A DNA stretch of 64,000 nucleotides from Clostridiales bacterium. GTDB taxonomy: Bacteria > Bacillota > Clostridia > Saccharofermentanales > Saccharofermentanaceae. Within the stretch, counting starts at the first letter, position 1, and each line of letters starts with the position of its first letter. A model generated the notes under the pieces. That model made no database searches. It was not told where the DNA came from and worked only from the letters and a program-made list of their open reading frames with translations. Position numbers and translations under genes: made by a program. The stretch is from NCBI GenBank assembly GCA_017617525.1, contig JAFZWA010000003.1:36211-100210 (forward strand), written 5' to 3'. This document shows positions 50,365 to 58,197 of the stretch, piece after piece.

Positions 50365-52158
50365 ATGTTTATCAGTAATGACATTAAGTATGTAGGCGTA
50401 AATGACCATAAGATCGACCTTTTCGAAGGCCAGTATGTCGTTCCGAACGGTATGGCGTATAACTCCTACGTGATCGCCGACTACAAGGTCGCGGTCATGG
50501 ACACGGTCGACAAGAATTTCACGCACGAGTGGCTCGATAATCTGGAAAAAGCACTGAACGGCAAAGAGCCGGATTACCTTGTTGTCCAGCATATGGAGCC
50601 GGACCATTCCGCGAATATCCTGAACTTCATGAAGAACTATCCGAAGGCCGAGATCGTTTCTTCGCAGAAGGCGTTCACCATGATGAAGAACTTCTTCGGT
50701 ACGGAATTCGAAGACCGCCGCATCGTGGTCGGTGAGGGCGATGAGCTTCCTCTCGGAAAGCACGTCCTGAAATTCATCGCGGCTCCGATGGTGCATTGGC
50801 CGGAAGTCATCATGACATACGACACGTTTGACAAGGTGCTTTTCAGTGCGGACGGATTCGGTAAGTTCGGTGCGCTCGATGTAGAAGAAGACTGGGCATG
50901 CGAAGCACGCCGCTACTATATCGGCATCGTCGGAAAATACGGCGCGCAGGTACAGGCAGTCCTGAAGAAGGCGGCGACTCTTGAGATCAAGACGATCTGC
51001 CCGCTTCACGGACCGGTCCTTTCCGGAGATCTTTCCGAGTACTTAAAGCTCTACGACATCTGGTCTTCCTATGGTGTCGAATCTGACGGTATCGCTATCT
51101 TCTATACATCCGTTTACGGTCACACGAAAGCCGCTGTCGAGCTTCTGGCAAATAAGCTTAAAGAGAACGGCTGCCCGAAGGTCGTCGTCAATGACCTCGC
51201 AAGAGAAGATATGGCCGAGTGCGTGGAGGATGCTTTCCGCTACGGAAGGATCGTTCTTGCCACGACAACATATAACGCGGACGTATTCCCGTTCATGCGT
51301 GAGTTCATCCATCACTTAACGGAGCGCCAGTTCCAGAATAAGACCGTTGCCATGATCGAGAACGGTTCCTGGGCACCTCAGGCGATCCGCACCATGAAGG
51401 CGATGCTCGAAAAGAGCAAGAACATCACCTATACCGAAAACAATGTCAAGATCATGTCGGCATTAAACGACGAGTCCAAGGCTCAGGTCGATGCCCTCGC
51501 AAAAGAACTTTGCCAGGACTACCTCGCGCAGAAGGATGACACAGCGAATAAGAACGATCTGACGGCGCTTTTCAATATCGGTTATGGCCTTTATGTCGTT
51601 ACATCCAACGACGGCAAGAAGGACAACGGACTGATCGTAAATACCGTAACTCAGGTCACAAATACTCCGAACCGTATCGCGGTCACGATCAACAAGCAGA
51701 ACTACTCGCACCACGTCATCAAGCAGACCGGTGTCATGAATGTTAACTGCCTGTCCGTCGAAGCGCCTTTCAAGGTATTCGAGACATTCGGATTCCAGAG
51801 CGGAAGAAACGTCGACAAGTTCGCCGGACTTGACGAAAAGCTCCGTTCGGACAACGGACTTGTGTTCTTAAGTAAGTACATCAACTCCTTCATGTCTCTG
51901 AAGGTAGAGGACTACATCGATCTCGATACGCACGGCATGTTCATCTGCTCCGTGACCGAGTCCAGAGTCCTTTCCGATAAGGAAACAATGACATACACCT
52001 ACTACCAGAAGAACGTTAAGCCGAAGCCGGAAACGGAAGGCAAGAAGGGTTATGTATGCAAGGTCTGCGGATACGTCTACGAAGGCGACGAGCTGCCGGA
52101 CGATATCGTCTGCCCGCTCTGTAAGCACGGCGCCGCGGATTTCGAACCGATCGGATAA
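50365..52158 (+). CDS. Flavodiiron protein with flavin reductase and rubredoxin domains
   Basis: A 597-aa oxygen reductase in four parts. The N-terminal metallo-beta-lactamase domain (about 1-245) carries the diiron ligands in HMEPDHSAN near 75-83 (H-x-E-x-D-H), with others in the HWPEV, SADGFG and CPLHGP stretches. A flavodoxin domain (about 250-390) has IAIFYTSVYGHTKAA. A flavin-reductase-like FMN-binding split barrel follows (about 405-545), and a rubredoxin domain ends the protein ([27 protein letters not shown]). It would pass NAD(P)H electrons to oxygen or NO within one chain. ATG 50365 follows AAAGGA. The gene is co-located with reverse rubrerythrin. Confidence 0.93.
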   Translation: MFISNDIKYVGVNDHKIDLFEGQYVVPNGMAYNSYVIADYKVAVMDTVDKNFTHEWLDNLEKALNGKEPDYLVVQHMEPDHSANILNFMKNYPKAEIVSSQKAFTMMKNFFGTEFEDRRIVVGEGDELPLGKHVLKFIAAPMVHWPEVIMTYDTFDKVLFSADGFGKFGALDVEEDWACEARRYYIGIVGKYGAQVQAVLKKAATLEIKTICPLHGPVLSGDLSEYLKLYDIWSSYGVESDGIAIFYTSVYGHTKAAVELLANKLKENGCPKVVVNDLAREDMAECVEDAFRYGRIVLATTTYNADVFPFMREFIHHLTERQFQNKTVAMIENGSWAPQAIRTMKAMLEKSKNITYTENNVKIMSALNDESKAQVDALAKELCQDYLAQKDDTANKNDLTALFNIGYGLYVVTSNDGKKDNGLIVNTVTQVTNTPNRIAVTINKQNYSHHVIKQTGVMNVNCLSVEAPFKVFETFGFQSGRNVDKFAGLDEKLRSDNGLVFLSKYINSFMSLKVEDYIDLDTHGMFICSVTESRVLSDKETMTYTYYQKNVKPKPETEGKKGYVCKVCGYVYEGDELPDDIVCPLCKHGAADFEPIG

Positions 52159-52182
52159 CGGAAAACGTGAAGAATAAAATGA

Positions 52183-52213
52183 AAGAACAGGCTTTCTCGG
52201 CCTGTTCTTTTTT
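52183..52213 (+). terminator. Terminator after the flavodiiron gene
   Basis: AAGAACAGGC pairs with GCCTGTTCTT across a short loop, followed by a T run. Confidence 0.88.
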
Positions 52214-52246
52214 TGTATACTTACGAAGGAGAAAAAATAAGATCGG

Positions 52247-52678
52247 ATGGCAGATCCTATGCAGCATGTAGAACCATATGAACATAAAGTACAGTACTAC
52301 GAAACAGATAAGATGAGCATCACTCATCACAGTAACTATGTCCGCTGGATGGAAGAAGCCAGAGTCGATTTCTTAAGTAAGATCGGCTGGGATTTCGATA
52401 AGCTCGAAGCTAGCGGCGTCGCATCGCCGGTCATTTCCATCGAAGTCAAGTACAAGGGCAGCACGACATTCCCAGAGGTCATCACGATCGAAGTCAAAAT
52501 ATTGGCAGTAAAAGGCGTCCGCCTGACGATCGGTTATGAGATGAAGAACGCGGCCGGGAAGGTCGTTTGCGAGGCGAAATCCGAGCATTGCTTCATCAAC
52601 CTGGAAGGCCGTCCGATCCGTCTCGAAAAGGACTGCCCGGAATTCTACGAAGCGTTGAATTCTCTTGTTTCTCAATAA
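52247..52678 (+). CDS. Acyl-CoA thioesterase, YbgC/4HBT hotdog family
   Basis: A 143-aa hotdog-fold thioesterase. The typical N-terminal motif YYETDKMSITHHSNYVRWMEEARVDFL near residues 16-42 contains the catalytic aspartate (TDKM) and the histidine pattern of the YbgC group. ATG 52247 is the start; GAAGGAG is 16 bases upstream, longer than ideal. It is a single gene between two terminator-like regions. The acyl substrate is unknown. Confidence 0.88.
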   Translation: MADPMQHVEPYEHKVQYYETDKMSITHHSNYVRWMEEARVDFLSKIGWDFDKLEASGVASPVISIEVKYKGSTTFPEVITIEVKILAVKGVRLTIGYEMKNAAGKVVCEAKSEHCFINLEGRPIRLEKDCPEFYEALNSLVSQ

Positions 52679-52811
52679 AAAACCGTAAAAGCGATACCCA
52701 TTTCAACCGATTTCGCAGTTAAATGTCAAAATAATAATGTAATTGAAATAGACTTTTTCCCGTTTACGCTATAAAATAGTCTCATGTAATGCATTGGGGG
52801 AAATAAGGAAG

Positions 52812-53312
52812 ATGGGTTATCGTAAGATCCTAATCGTTTTTCTGACATCTGCTCTGCTCCTGACCTCGTGCTGGGACAAAAAAGCGAAAGAGTCCGCTTC
52901 GGATTCTTCGGCTGTTTCTGAAACGGAAACTTCCATCAGTTCGGAAGTGCCCGATGACGATGTGTCCACAGAAGAAAAGACTGCCAGCAGCAAGAACAGT
53001 CAAGATCCTTCAGATCCTTCTTCAGAGTCCGAGCCTTCCGCTGAAGACTCCAAGTCTCAAAAGGATCCATCCCCAAGCACCAAGAGCACGGTGAGAAAAG
53101 ATGATATTTCACCGGAAGAAATGGATATCGGAGAAGAAGGCGATGAAGAAGAAACTTCCGGCAAAAAGTCGGATGCTTCTTCCACAAAGGCACCATCTGA
53201 GACAAAAGGGAAAGGAACAAAAGAGAGTACATCGGTAACCAAACCGACAGAAGATAAGAAACCGGCAACATATACAGGAGACCTTTTGGCCCCTGAAGAT
53301 CCGTATATTTAA
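52812..53312 (+). CDS. Ser/Glu/Lys-rich low-complexity lipoprotein
   Basis: A 166-aa exported lipoprotein. The signal peptide ends in LLTSC, and the rest is almost entirely Ser, Glu, Asp, Lys, Thr and Pro without recognisable domains, so it is disordered. ATG 52812 is used; an in-frame TTG at 52794 exists. It precedes a 34-aa peptide gene and a large secreted protein in the same orientation, which may be one unit. Its role is unknown; it may be a wall spacer. Confidence 0.75.
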   Translation: MGYRKILIVFLTSALLLTSCWDKKAKESASDSSAVSETETSISSEVPDDDVSTEEKTASSKNSQDPSDPSSESEPSAEDSKSQKDPSPSTKSTVRKDDISPEEMDIGEEGDEEETSGKKSDASSTKAPSETKGKGTKESTSVTKPTEDKKPATYTGDLLAPEDPYI

Positions 53313-53356
53313 GAAGAAATCGAAAACAAGTGGTAGATGGCAAAAAGGAGGAAACC

Positions 53357-53461
53357 GTGAAAAACGAATACGAAGAGCTGAAATTGGAAGTAATCGAGTT
53401 TGAAGAAAGCGACATTGTTACAGCGAGCAAATTCGGCGAAGAGGACGATATCGACTTATGA
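53357..53461 (+). CDS. Small acidic peptide of 34 aa
   Basis: GTG 53357 lies 5 bases after AAAAAGGAGG, a near-perfect ribosome binding site, and opens a 34-codon frame (MKNEYEELKLEVIEFEES then DIVTASKFGEEDDIDL). The pattern of Lys-Leu-Glu-Val-Ile-Glu-Phe followed by Asp-Ile-Val-Thr-Ala-Ser resembles, from memory, small peptides seen near surface-protein genes of gut Clostridia, whose function is not settled. No cysteines are present, so a thioether peptide is unlikely. It could be a signalling or precursor peptide. It lies 47 bases before the secreted protein gene. Confidence 0.7.
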   Translation: MKNEYEELKLEVIEFEESDIVTASKFGEEDDIDL

Positions 53462-53507
53462 CCGGTAACGATCGGTCTTCTGACTTGCATATTTTGGAGG
53501 AAAGATT

Positions 53508-55652
53508 ATGAAGAAGAGAAGTATAAAGCGTGTGCTTTCTATGATCGCAAGTGTGGCGATGCTGGCAGCCCTCATTCCTGCTTCGGTCATGGCGGACACG
53601 ATGCCTGCTGTCAACTATGTTGAAAGTGACGGAATAGTCTCAACATGCTCAGATTACGAAGTTGTGGATGCATCCAATCCTGTATGGGATAATGGCTGGT
53701 ATGTCGTTAACAGTAACGATGCAAAGAGAGTCGTCTTCAACGAAAGAATCGAGGTCACCGGAGATGTTTATCTGATCCTGAATGATACGACTGTTCTATA
53801 TGCACTTAAGGGTATCCATGTCGGTCCGAACAGTTCATTGAGTGTCTTTGGCCAGTCGATTGACCTGAGAGATCCCGACACCGGCATAGTCGAATCACTT
53901 GAGGCAACTACCTCCCCGAACGATGCGGATTATGCGGCAATCGGCGGTAATGCCGGCGAAAAAAACGGAGCGCTGCATTTCTACAGTGGCCGAATCAGTG
54001 TTTATTCATATAGTTCCGGTGCTGCAGGTATCGGTACCGGTAATTACACATCCAGATCAGCGTATAAAGCAGATACGTCAAGCGCGGGAGAAATAGAGAT
54101 CCGCAATGTTTACATTGCCGCACAAGGCGGAAATAATGCGGCCGGTATTGGCGGCGGTGACTATGCCGATGCACCGACTGTTGCGGTAGGGGGCGGCACG
54201 GTGAGATCTATTGGTAATACAAGTGATCAGCAAACAAAAGCAGATGATTCTCTGATCGGAGCTGCCGGTATCGGTGCTGGTCGTGGTGGTTGCATGACCC
54301 AGTTTGGTATGGTTTACGGAAATGTTATTGCGGCAAGCAATGGTATCGGCCCCGGTATCGGTGACGGATACGGCAATGATCGTGCACTCTTTTCCCAACC
54401 TTCTATTCGAATCATCAAAGGTGGAACATTGTTGGCACTTTCCACCTGGGGTACTTCCGCGATGATGGGCGCCAGGGGTCAGGATATGAGTCTGTTCAAC
54501 AAGTCGGTTGTTTCGGTGTATGATTCCGCAAAGATCAGATATCTGGATAAAGCCGGATGGCCGAAAAACGAAGACGAGGCGGATACTTTTGTTACTCTCG
54601 ACATTTCCGCATACAAGGATCATAATATTATCTTCATCGAGCCATGTGCACATGAGGATCATAGTTATGACACAACTTCATGCACTCATACCGAGAAGTG
54701 CGCGACCTGCAGAACGGTCTTTGGTACTGAAGAAAAACATGTTTTCGACTTAAATAACAAATGCTCTGTCTGCGGATACGAAGCTCCGGTAGTGTTCTAC
54801 GTTATACCGAAGTTGGAAGGTCAAATCACTCTTGTTTATGGATTCAGGATTTCCGATACTCTGAAGAATGATCCTAATGCCTACGCTTCTTTCACTTCTT
54901 CGGGCAAAACCCGGAAAGTTAAGTTTACGGATGCACAGTATATTTCGTATGATAACAGTTATGCGATTACTGTTCCTGTGGACGCGGTGAATCTTGCAGA
55001 TTCGATCGTGATGAATGTCTATAACGGAAACAATCAAAAACAGACCTTGATTTCAGCAAACTGTAACGATTATACCAATACCGGATTCAGCTATTCCGTC
55101 AAGGAATATGCGGAACACATCCAGCAAAATTATAGAGAGTTGGCGACAGCCCTTTACAACTATGGCGCGATGGTCTGCAACTACTTTAAAGGATCGTATG
55201 GCGACTGGCAGCCTGATATGACCGAACTGGATAAGGTAGGACTAAATACGCTGGAGCAGTACGCACTCGAAAAATCGGGAAGACGTCCGAGCTGCATTTC
55301 CAGAGTTACCATCAGCGTAAGCTTCGATTCGGATAATACACTTCGCATCACCTATTATCTGGAGAAAGATGAAGATCTTTCGAAACTGAGTTTCCTTCTG
55401 GATAATAAACAATACACACCGAAGAGACTTGCTGAGGGTGTATACGCGGTCGATGTGGAAAACATCGCGGCTCCGGATCTTGATGTTGAGCATACATTTG
55501 GGGTAAGAGATGCAGATAATCAATTTATCATCAAGGCAAGTGCATTGTCTTATGCGCTGACATCTTATAATTCCGGTAAAGAGAAGCGACAAAATCTCGC
55601 TAAAGCGTTCTACCTGTACTACGCGGCGGCCGAAGATTATTTTGAAGACTAA
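53508..55652 (+). CDS. Large secreted surface protein
   Basis: A 714-aa secreted protein with a Sec signal peptide (cleavage near residue 30, after ASVMADT). Residues about 75-350 contain Gly-rich turns (AAIGGNAG, GAAGIGTG, AAGIGGGDY, GIGPGIGDGYG) and beta strands, consistent with a right-handed beta-helix or carbohydrate-binding fold. Cys-rich motifs in the middle (CTHTEKCATC, CSVCGYEA) may form a small metal or disulfide knot. The C-terminal third (about 430-714) has strands and helices ending in ALSYALTSYNSGKEKRQNLAKAFYLYYAAAEDYF, a tail found in many Clostridia surface proteins. No LPXTG anchor is seen. Ligand unknown. Confidence 0.75.
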   Translation: MKKRSIKRVLSMIASVAMLAALIPASVMADTMPAVNYVESDGIVSTCSDYEVVDASNPVWDNGWYVVNSNDAKRVVFNERIEVTGDVYLILNDTTVLYALKGIHVGPNSSLSVFGQSIDLRDPDTGIVESLEATTSPNDADYAAIGGNAGEKNGALHFYSGRISVYSYSSGAAGIGTGNYTSRSAYKADTSSAGEIEIRNVYIAAQGGNNAAGIGGGDYADAPTVAVGGGTVRSIGNTSDQQTKADDSLIGAAGIGAGRGGCMTQFGMVYGNVIAASNGIGPGIGDGYGNDRALFSQPSIRIIKGGTLLALSTWGTSAMMGARGQDMSLFNKSVVSVYDSAKIRYLDKAGWPKNEDEADTFVTLDISAYKDHNIIFIEPCAHEDHSYDTTSCTHTEKCATCRTVFGTEEKHVFDLNNKCSVCGYEAPVVFYVIPKLEGQITLVYGFRISDTLKNDPNAYASFTSSGKTRKVKFTDAQYISYDNSYAITVPVDAVNLADSIVMNVYNGNNQKQTLISANCNDYTNTGFSYSVKEYAEHIQQNYRELATALYNYGAMVCNYFKGSYGDWQPDMTELDKVGLNTLEQYALEKSGRRPSCISRVTISVSFDSDNTLRITYYLEKDEDLSKLSFLLDNKQYTPKRLAEGVYAVDVENIAAPDLDVEHTFGVRDADNQFIIKASALSYALTSYNSGKEKRQNLAKAFYLYYAAAEDYFED

Positions 55653-55672
55653 GATCGATTGATCGACTATGG

Positions 55673-55701
55673 AAAAGGACCTGCTCCGGCAGGTCCTTTT
55701 T
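55673..55701. terminator. Bidirectional terminator
   Basis: AAAAGGACCTGC pairs with GCAGGTCCTTTT between the convergent surface protein and AraC genes. Confidence 0.92.
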
Positions 55702-56446
55702 ATTTTTCAAACGGCTGTCCGAAATAGCGGTCCCGATATTGTTTCGGTGTCATTCCGCAGTCTTTCTTCAGGACATTGGTGAAATAACTCTGGCTCGGGA
55801 AGGCAAGAGAAGCGGAGATTTCGGCGATCGAATAGTCCGAGGAGGAAAGCATCGCTTTTGCCGTCTCGAGCTTTTTTGTCTGGATATAATCACTTACCGA
55901 GTAGCCGGTCTCCTTTTTGAAGAGACGGGAAAGATAGGTTGGCGTAAGGTTCGTGATCGATGCCAGGGTATCCAGTTTGATCCTTGTGTGAAGATGCTCA
56001 TAGATATAGTTGATGCATGTATTTACGGCTTTGGAAGAGATGGTGCTTCTTCTTACATTCTGCATGCGGCTGGCGTAATGGATACACATATCGTTATGGA
56101 TGTCAGTGATCTCTTCCTCTGTTTTTGCTTCGTCGCCGAGTCGGATGTAATAGTCACTGAGGCTATAGGATTCTGCCTGGCTCAAGCCACCTGAGATACA
56201 ATATCTCGCGACCATGGCGGTCGTGATCGTCAGATGGTATTTCAGATTTGAAAGAGGATTATTGGACAGGACACCGAAGCCTTCTTTCTTGTGAAAAGGC
56301 TCGGCGAGAAGCTTTCTGACCTGCTTGATGTTACCGCTCTGGATCGTCTCGTAAAAGTCCAGTTCGGGCGCGAGAGGCGCATGAAAGAATTCATACTCTC
56401 GGTTCAAAAACTCATGGTAAGAGATCTTCTTTTTCTGCGTACTCAT
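55700..56446 (-). CDS. AraC-family transcriptional regulator
   Basis: A 248-aa regulator. The C-terminal 100 residues contain two helix-turn-helix motifs of the AraC family (KLDTLASITNLTPTYLSRLFKKE and SIAEISASLAFPSQSYFTNVLKKDCGMTPKQYR). The N-terminal 140 residues form no known cupin and may be an unusual sensor domain. It is divergent from the GH16 glucanase gene at 56615, so it is a good candidate for its regulator. One copy of GGTGCTTTTC (56485) lies in the shared promoter gap. Confidence 0.9.
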   Translation of the reverse strand: MSTQKKKISYHEFLNREYEFFHAPLAPELDFYETIQSGNIKQVRKLLAEPFHKKEGFGVLSNNPLSNLKYHLTITTAMVARYCISGGLSQAESYSLSDYYIRLGDEAKTEEEITDIHNDMCIHYASRMQNVRRSTISSKAVNTCINYIYEHLHTRIKLDTLASITNLTPTYLSRLFKKETGYSVSDYIQTKKLETAKAMLSSSDYSIAEISASLAFPSQSYFTNVLKKDCGMTPKQYRDRYFGQPFEK

Positions 56447-56614
56447 AACTATCCTCTCGGAAAATCAAAAAATCGCAAACGACTGGTGCTTTTCAAGTGG
56501 TATTGTAGCATGAAAAGGCAAAAAAAGATATGAAAAAGCAATAATGAGCGAAGAATAATTGTTATTTTGGTGTCAACATAGAACCTTAAGGGGTAAATGA
56601 TGAGGAGGGCACCT

Positions 56615-58018
56615 ATGAAGAGTAAAAAGATCATCAGCTCGATCCTTACGGTAACGGTTCTTCTTTCTGTATGTTCCTGCGGCAAGAAGGAAGAGACGAC
56701 TACGACTGCTTCCGAAACAGCCGAGACTTCTGCCGAAGTCGTAAAGACAGAAACGCCGGAACTCGAAGGATACAACATTCTCTGGAGCGATGAATTTGAC
56801 GGCGACGCGATGGATGAGAGCAAGTGGAGCTACGATCCGCACGAGCCGGGCTGGACCAACAACGAGTTGCAGGAATACACAACATCTACCGAGAACGTTT
56901 TCGTCCGTGACGGTAAGATGATCCTCAAGGCCATCAAGACGGAAAAGGACGGCAAGGAGTACTACACATCCGGAAAGATCAAAGGTCAGAACAAGACCGA
57001 TTTCAAGTACGGTAAAGTCGTCGTTTCCGCGAAGGTTCCGGAAGGCCAGGGCCTTTGGCCGGCGATCTGGATGATGCCGCAGGATGAATCTTACTATGGT
57101 CAGTGGCCGAAGTGCGGTGAGATCGATATCATGGAGTCCCTCGGTAACGATACCACCATTTCTTATTCCATGATCCACTATGGTGAGCCGCACGGCGAGC
57201 AGCAGGGCACGATCGAAAAGACCGGATCTGACAGCTTCTCCGCGACATTCCATGAGTATTCCGTAGAGTGGGAACCGGGCGAGATGCGTTTCTATACAGA
57301 CGGTGAGCTCGTTCTTACATGTAACGACTGGTTCACAGCTGTTCAGGGCGAAGACGACAAGCCGTATCCGGCACCTTTCGATCAGCCGTTCTTCGTACAG
57401 ATGAACCTTGCTGTCGGCGGAAACTGGCCGGGTAACCCGGATGCCACGACCGATTTCGATAAAGCGGAGTTTGAGATCGATTACGTTCGTGTTTATCAGA
57501 AGTCTGAGTACGACACAAATGTCAGCAAACCGGAAAAGCCTTTCCGTGAAGCACTCCCGGACGGAAACTTCATCCGTAACGGTAACTTCGCAGAAGCAGA
57601 AGATCTGACAGATGACGTTGACTGGAAGTTCCTGCTCTTCAACGAAGGTGAGGGTGCAGCTGAGATCAAAGACGGTGAGATGATCATCACATCCACGAAC
57701 TGCGGTACCGAAGAGTATTCCGTTCAGCTCGTTCATCCGGATCTTCCGATGAGAAAGGGTCATAAGTACAAGATCACTTTCGACATCAAGGCCGATGAAG
57801 CAAGAAAGTGCATCGTATGCGTATCTGCTCCGAATGCGGGCTGGATCCGCTACTTCCCGGATACATCGATCGATCTTACGACTGACTGGCAGACATTCGA
57901 GTTTGAGTTCGACATGACTGAGAAGGACGATAACAACGGCCGCCTCGAGTTCAACATGGGTAAGCACGGTGATACCGCGACGATCCATCTGACGAATGTA
58001 CGTGTCGAGGAGATCTGA
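56615..58018 (+). CDS. GH16 beta-glucanase lipoprotein with C-terminal carbohydrate-binding module
   Basis: A 467-aa exported lipoprotein of glycoside hydrolase family 16, active on beta-1,3 or mixed beta-glucans. The signal peptide ends in LLSVCSC, followed by a Thr/Glu linker. The catalytic domain (about 50-300) has ILWSDEFDG, WPAIWMMPQ and the catalytic GEIDIMES motif near 168-175. A C-terminal domain (about 320-467, GNFIRNGNFAEAEDLTDDVDW) resembles CBM4/9 modules. ATG 56615 follows GAGGAGG. The AraC gene is divergent from it. So it is probably an inducible scavenger of plant or yeast glucans. Confidence 0.92.
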   Translation: MKSKKIISSILTVTVLLSVCSCGKKEETTTTASETAETSAEVVKTETPELEGYNILWSDEFDGDAMDESKWSYDPHEPGWTNNELQEYTTSTENVFVRDGKMILKAIKTEKDGKEYYTSGKIKGQNKTDFKYGKVVVSAKVPEGQGLWPAIWMMPQDESYYGQWPKCGEIDIMESLGNDTTISYSMIHYGEPHGEQQGTIEKTGSDSFSATFHEYSVEWEPGEMRFYTDGELVLTCNDWFTAVQGEDDKPYPAPFDQPFFVQMNLAVGGNWPGNPDATTDFDKAEFEIDYVRVYQKSEYDTNVSKPEKPFREALPDGNFIRNGNFAEAEDLTDDVDWKFLLFNEGEGAAEIKDGEMIITSTNCGTEEYSVQLVHPDLPMRKGHKYKITFDIKADEARKCIVCVSAPNAGWIRYFPDTSIDLTTDWQTFEFEFDMTEKDDNNGRLEFNMGKHGDTATIHLTNVRVEEI

Positions 58019-58054
58019 ACCTAAGAAAACCAAGTAGATATAACCTACCACCAT

Positions 58055-58140
58055 AAAGCCGGCTGAGAGAAAATCAGAGGACTGATCACAGAGTACGATG
58101 CCTATAGTACCTGTGAGACGATTCGATCTCGGTCGGCTTT
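58055..58140 (+). ncRNA. Structured intergenic element, possible terminator or riboswitch
   Basis: AAAGCCG (58055-58061) pairs with CGGCTTT (58134-58140). Inside are three helices: CTGA/TCAG, CACAGAGTAC with GTACCTGTG, and GAG/CTC. The tail is T-rich only in part. It contains GAGGACTG (58077-58084) and ACGATGCCTATAG (58095-58107); the element at 21344-21424 has GAGGACTG and ACGATGATTATGG in the same order. This suggests one RNA family that I cannot name. Confidence 0.5.
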
Positions 58141-58197
58141 ATTATATTCTGAAGTTCTTTTATTCAGACCTTTCATGGATTAGAATGAGAGCAGTAT

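Noticed and set aside
53508..55652. Precursor peptide cluster of a ribosomally made natural product (34-aa peptide plus neighbours)
   Set aside because: No modification enzyme (radical SAM, YcaO, LanM) or dedicated transporter is adjacent, and the peptide has no cysteine or typical core.
56573..58054. Open frame of 493 codons on the minus strand opposite the GH16 gene
   Set aside because: It is antisense to a clear glycosidase with signal peptide and catalytic motif, and its own sequence shows no fold or start site. Similar mirrors lie opposite thiC, the rubrerythrin-flavodiiron region and the GGDEF-EAL gene.
58055..58140. Possible self-cleaving ribozyme (hammerhead or twister type) suggested by CTGAGAG and GAGGACTG
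   Set aside because: No CTGANGA with matching GAAA and cleavage-site helices, and no twister core; the helices fit a multi-branched element instead.
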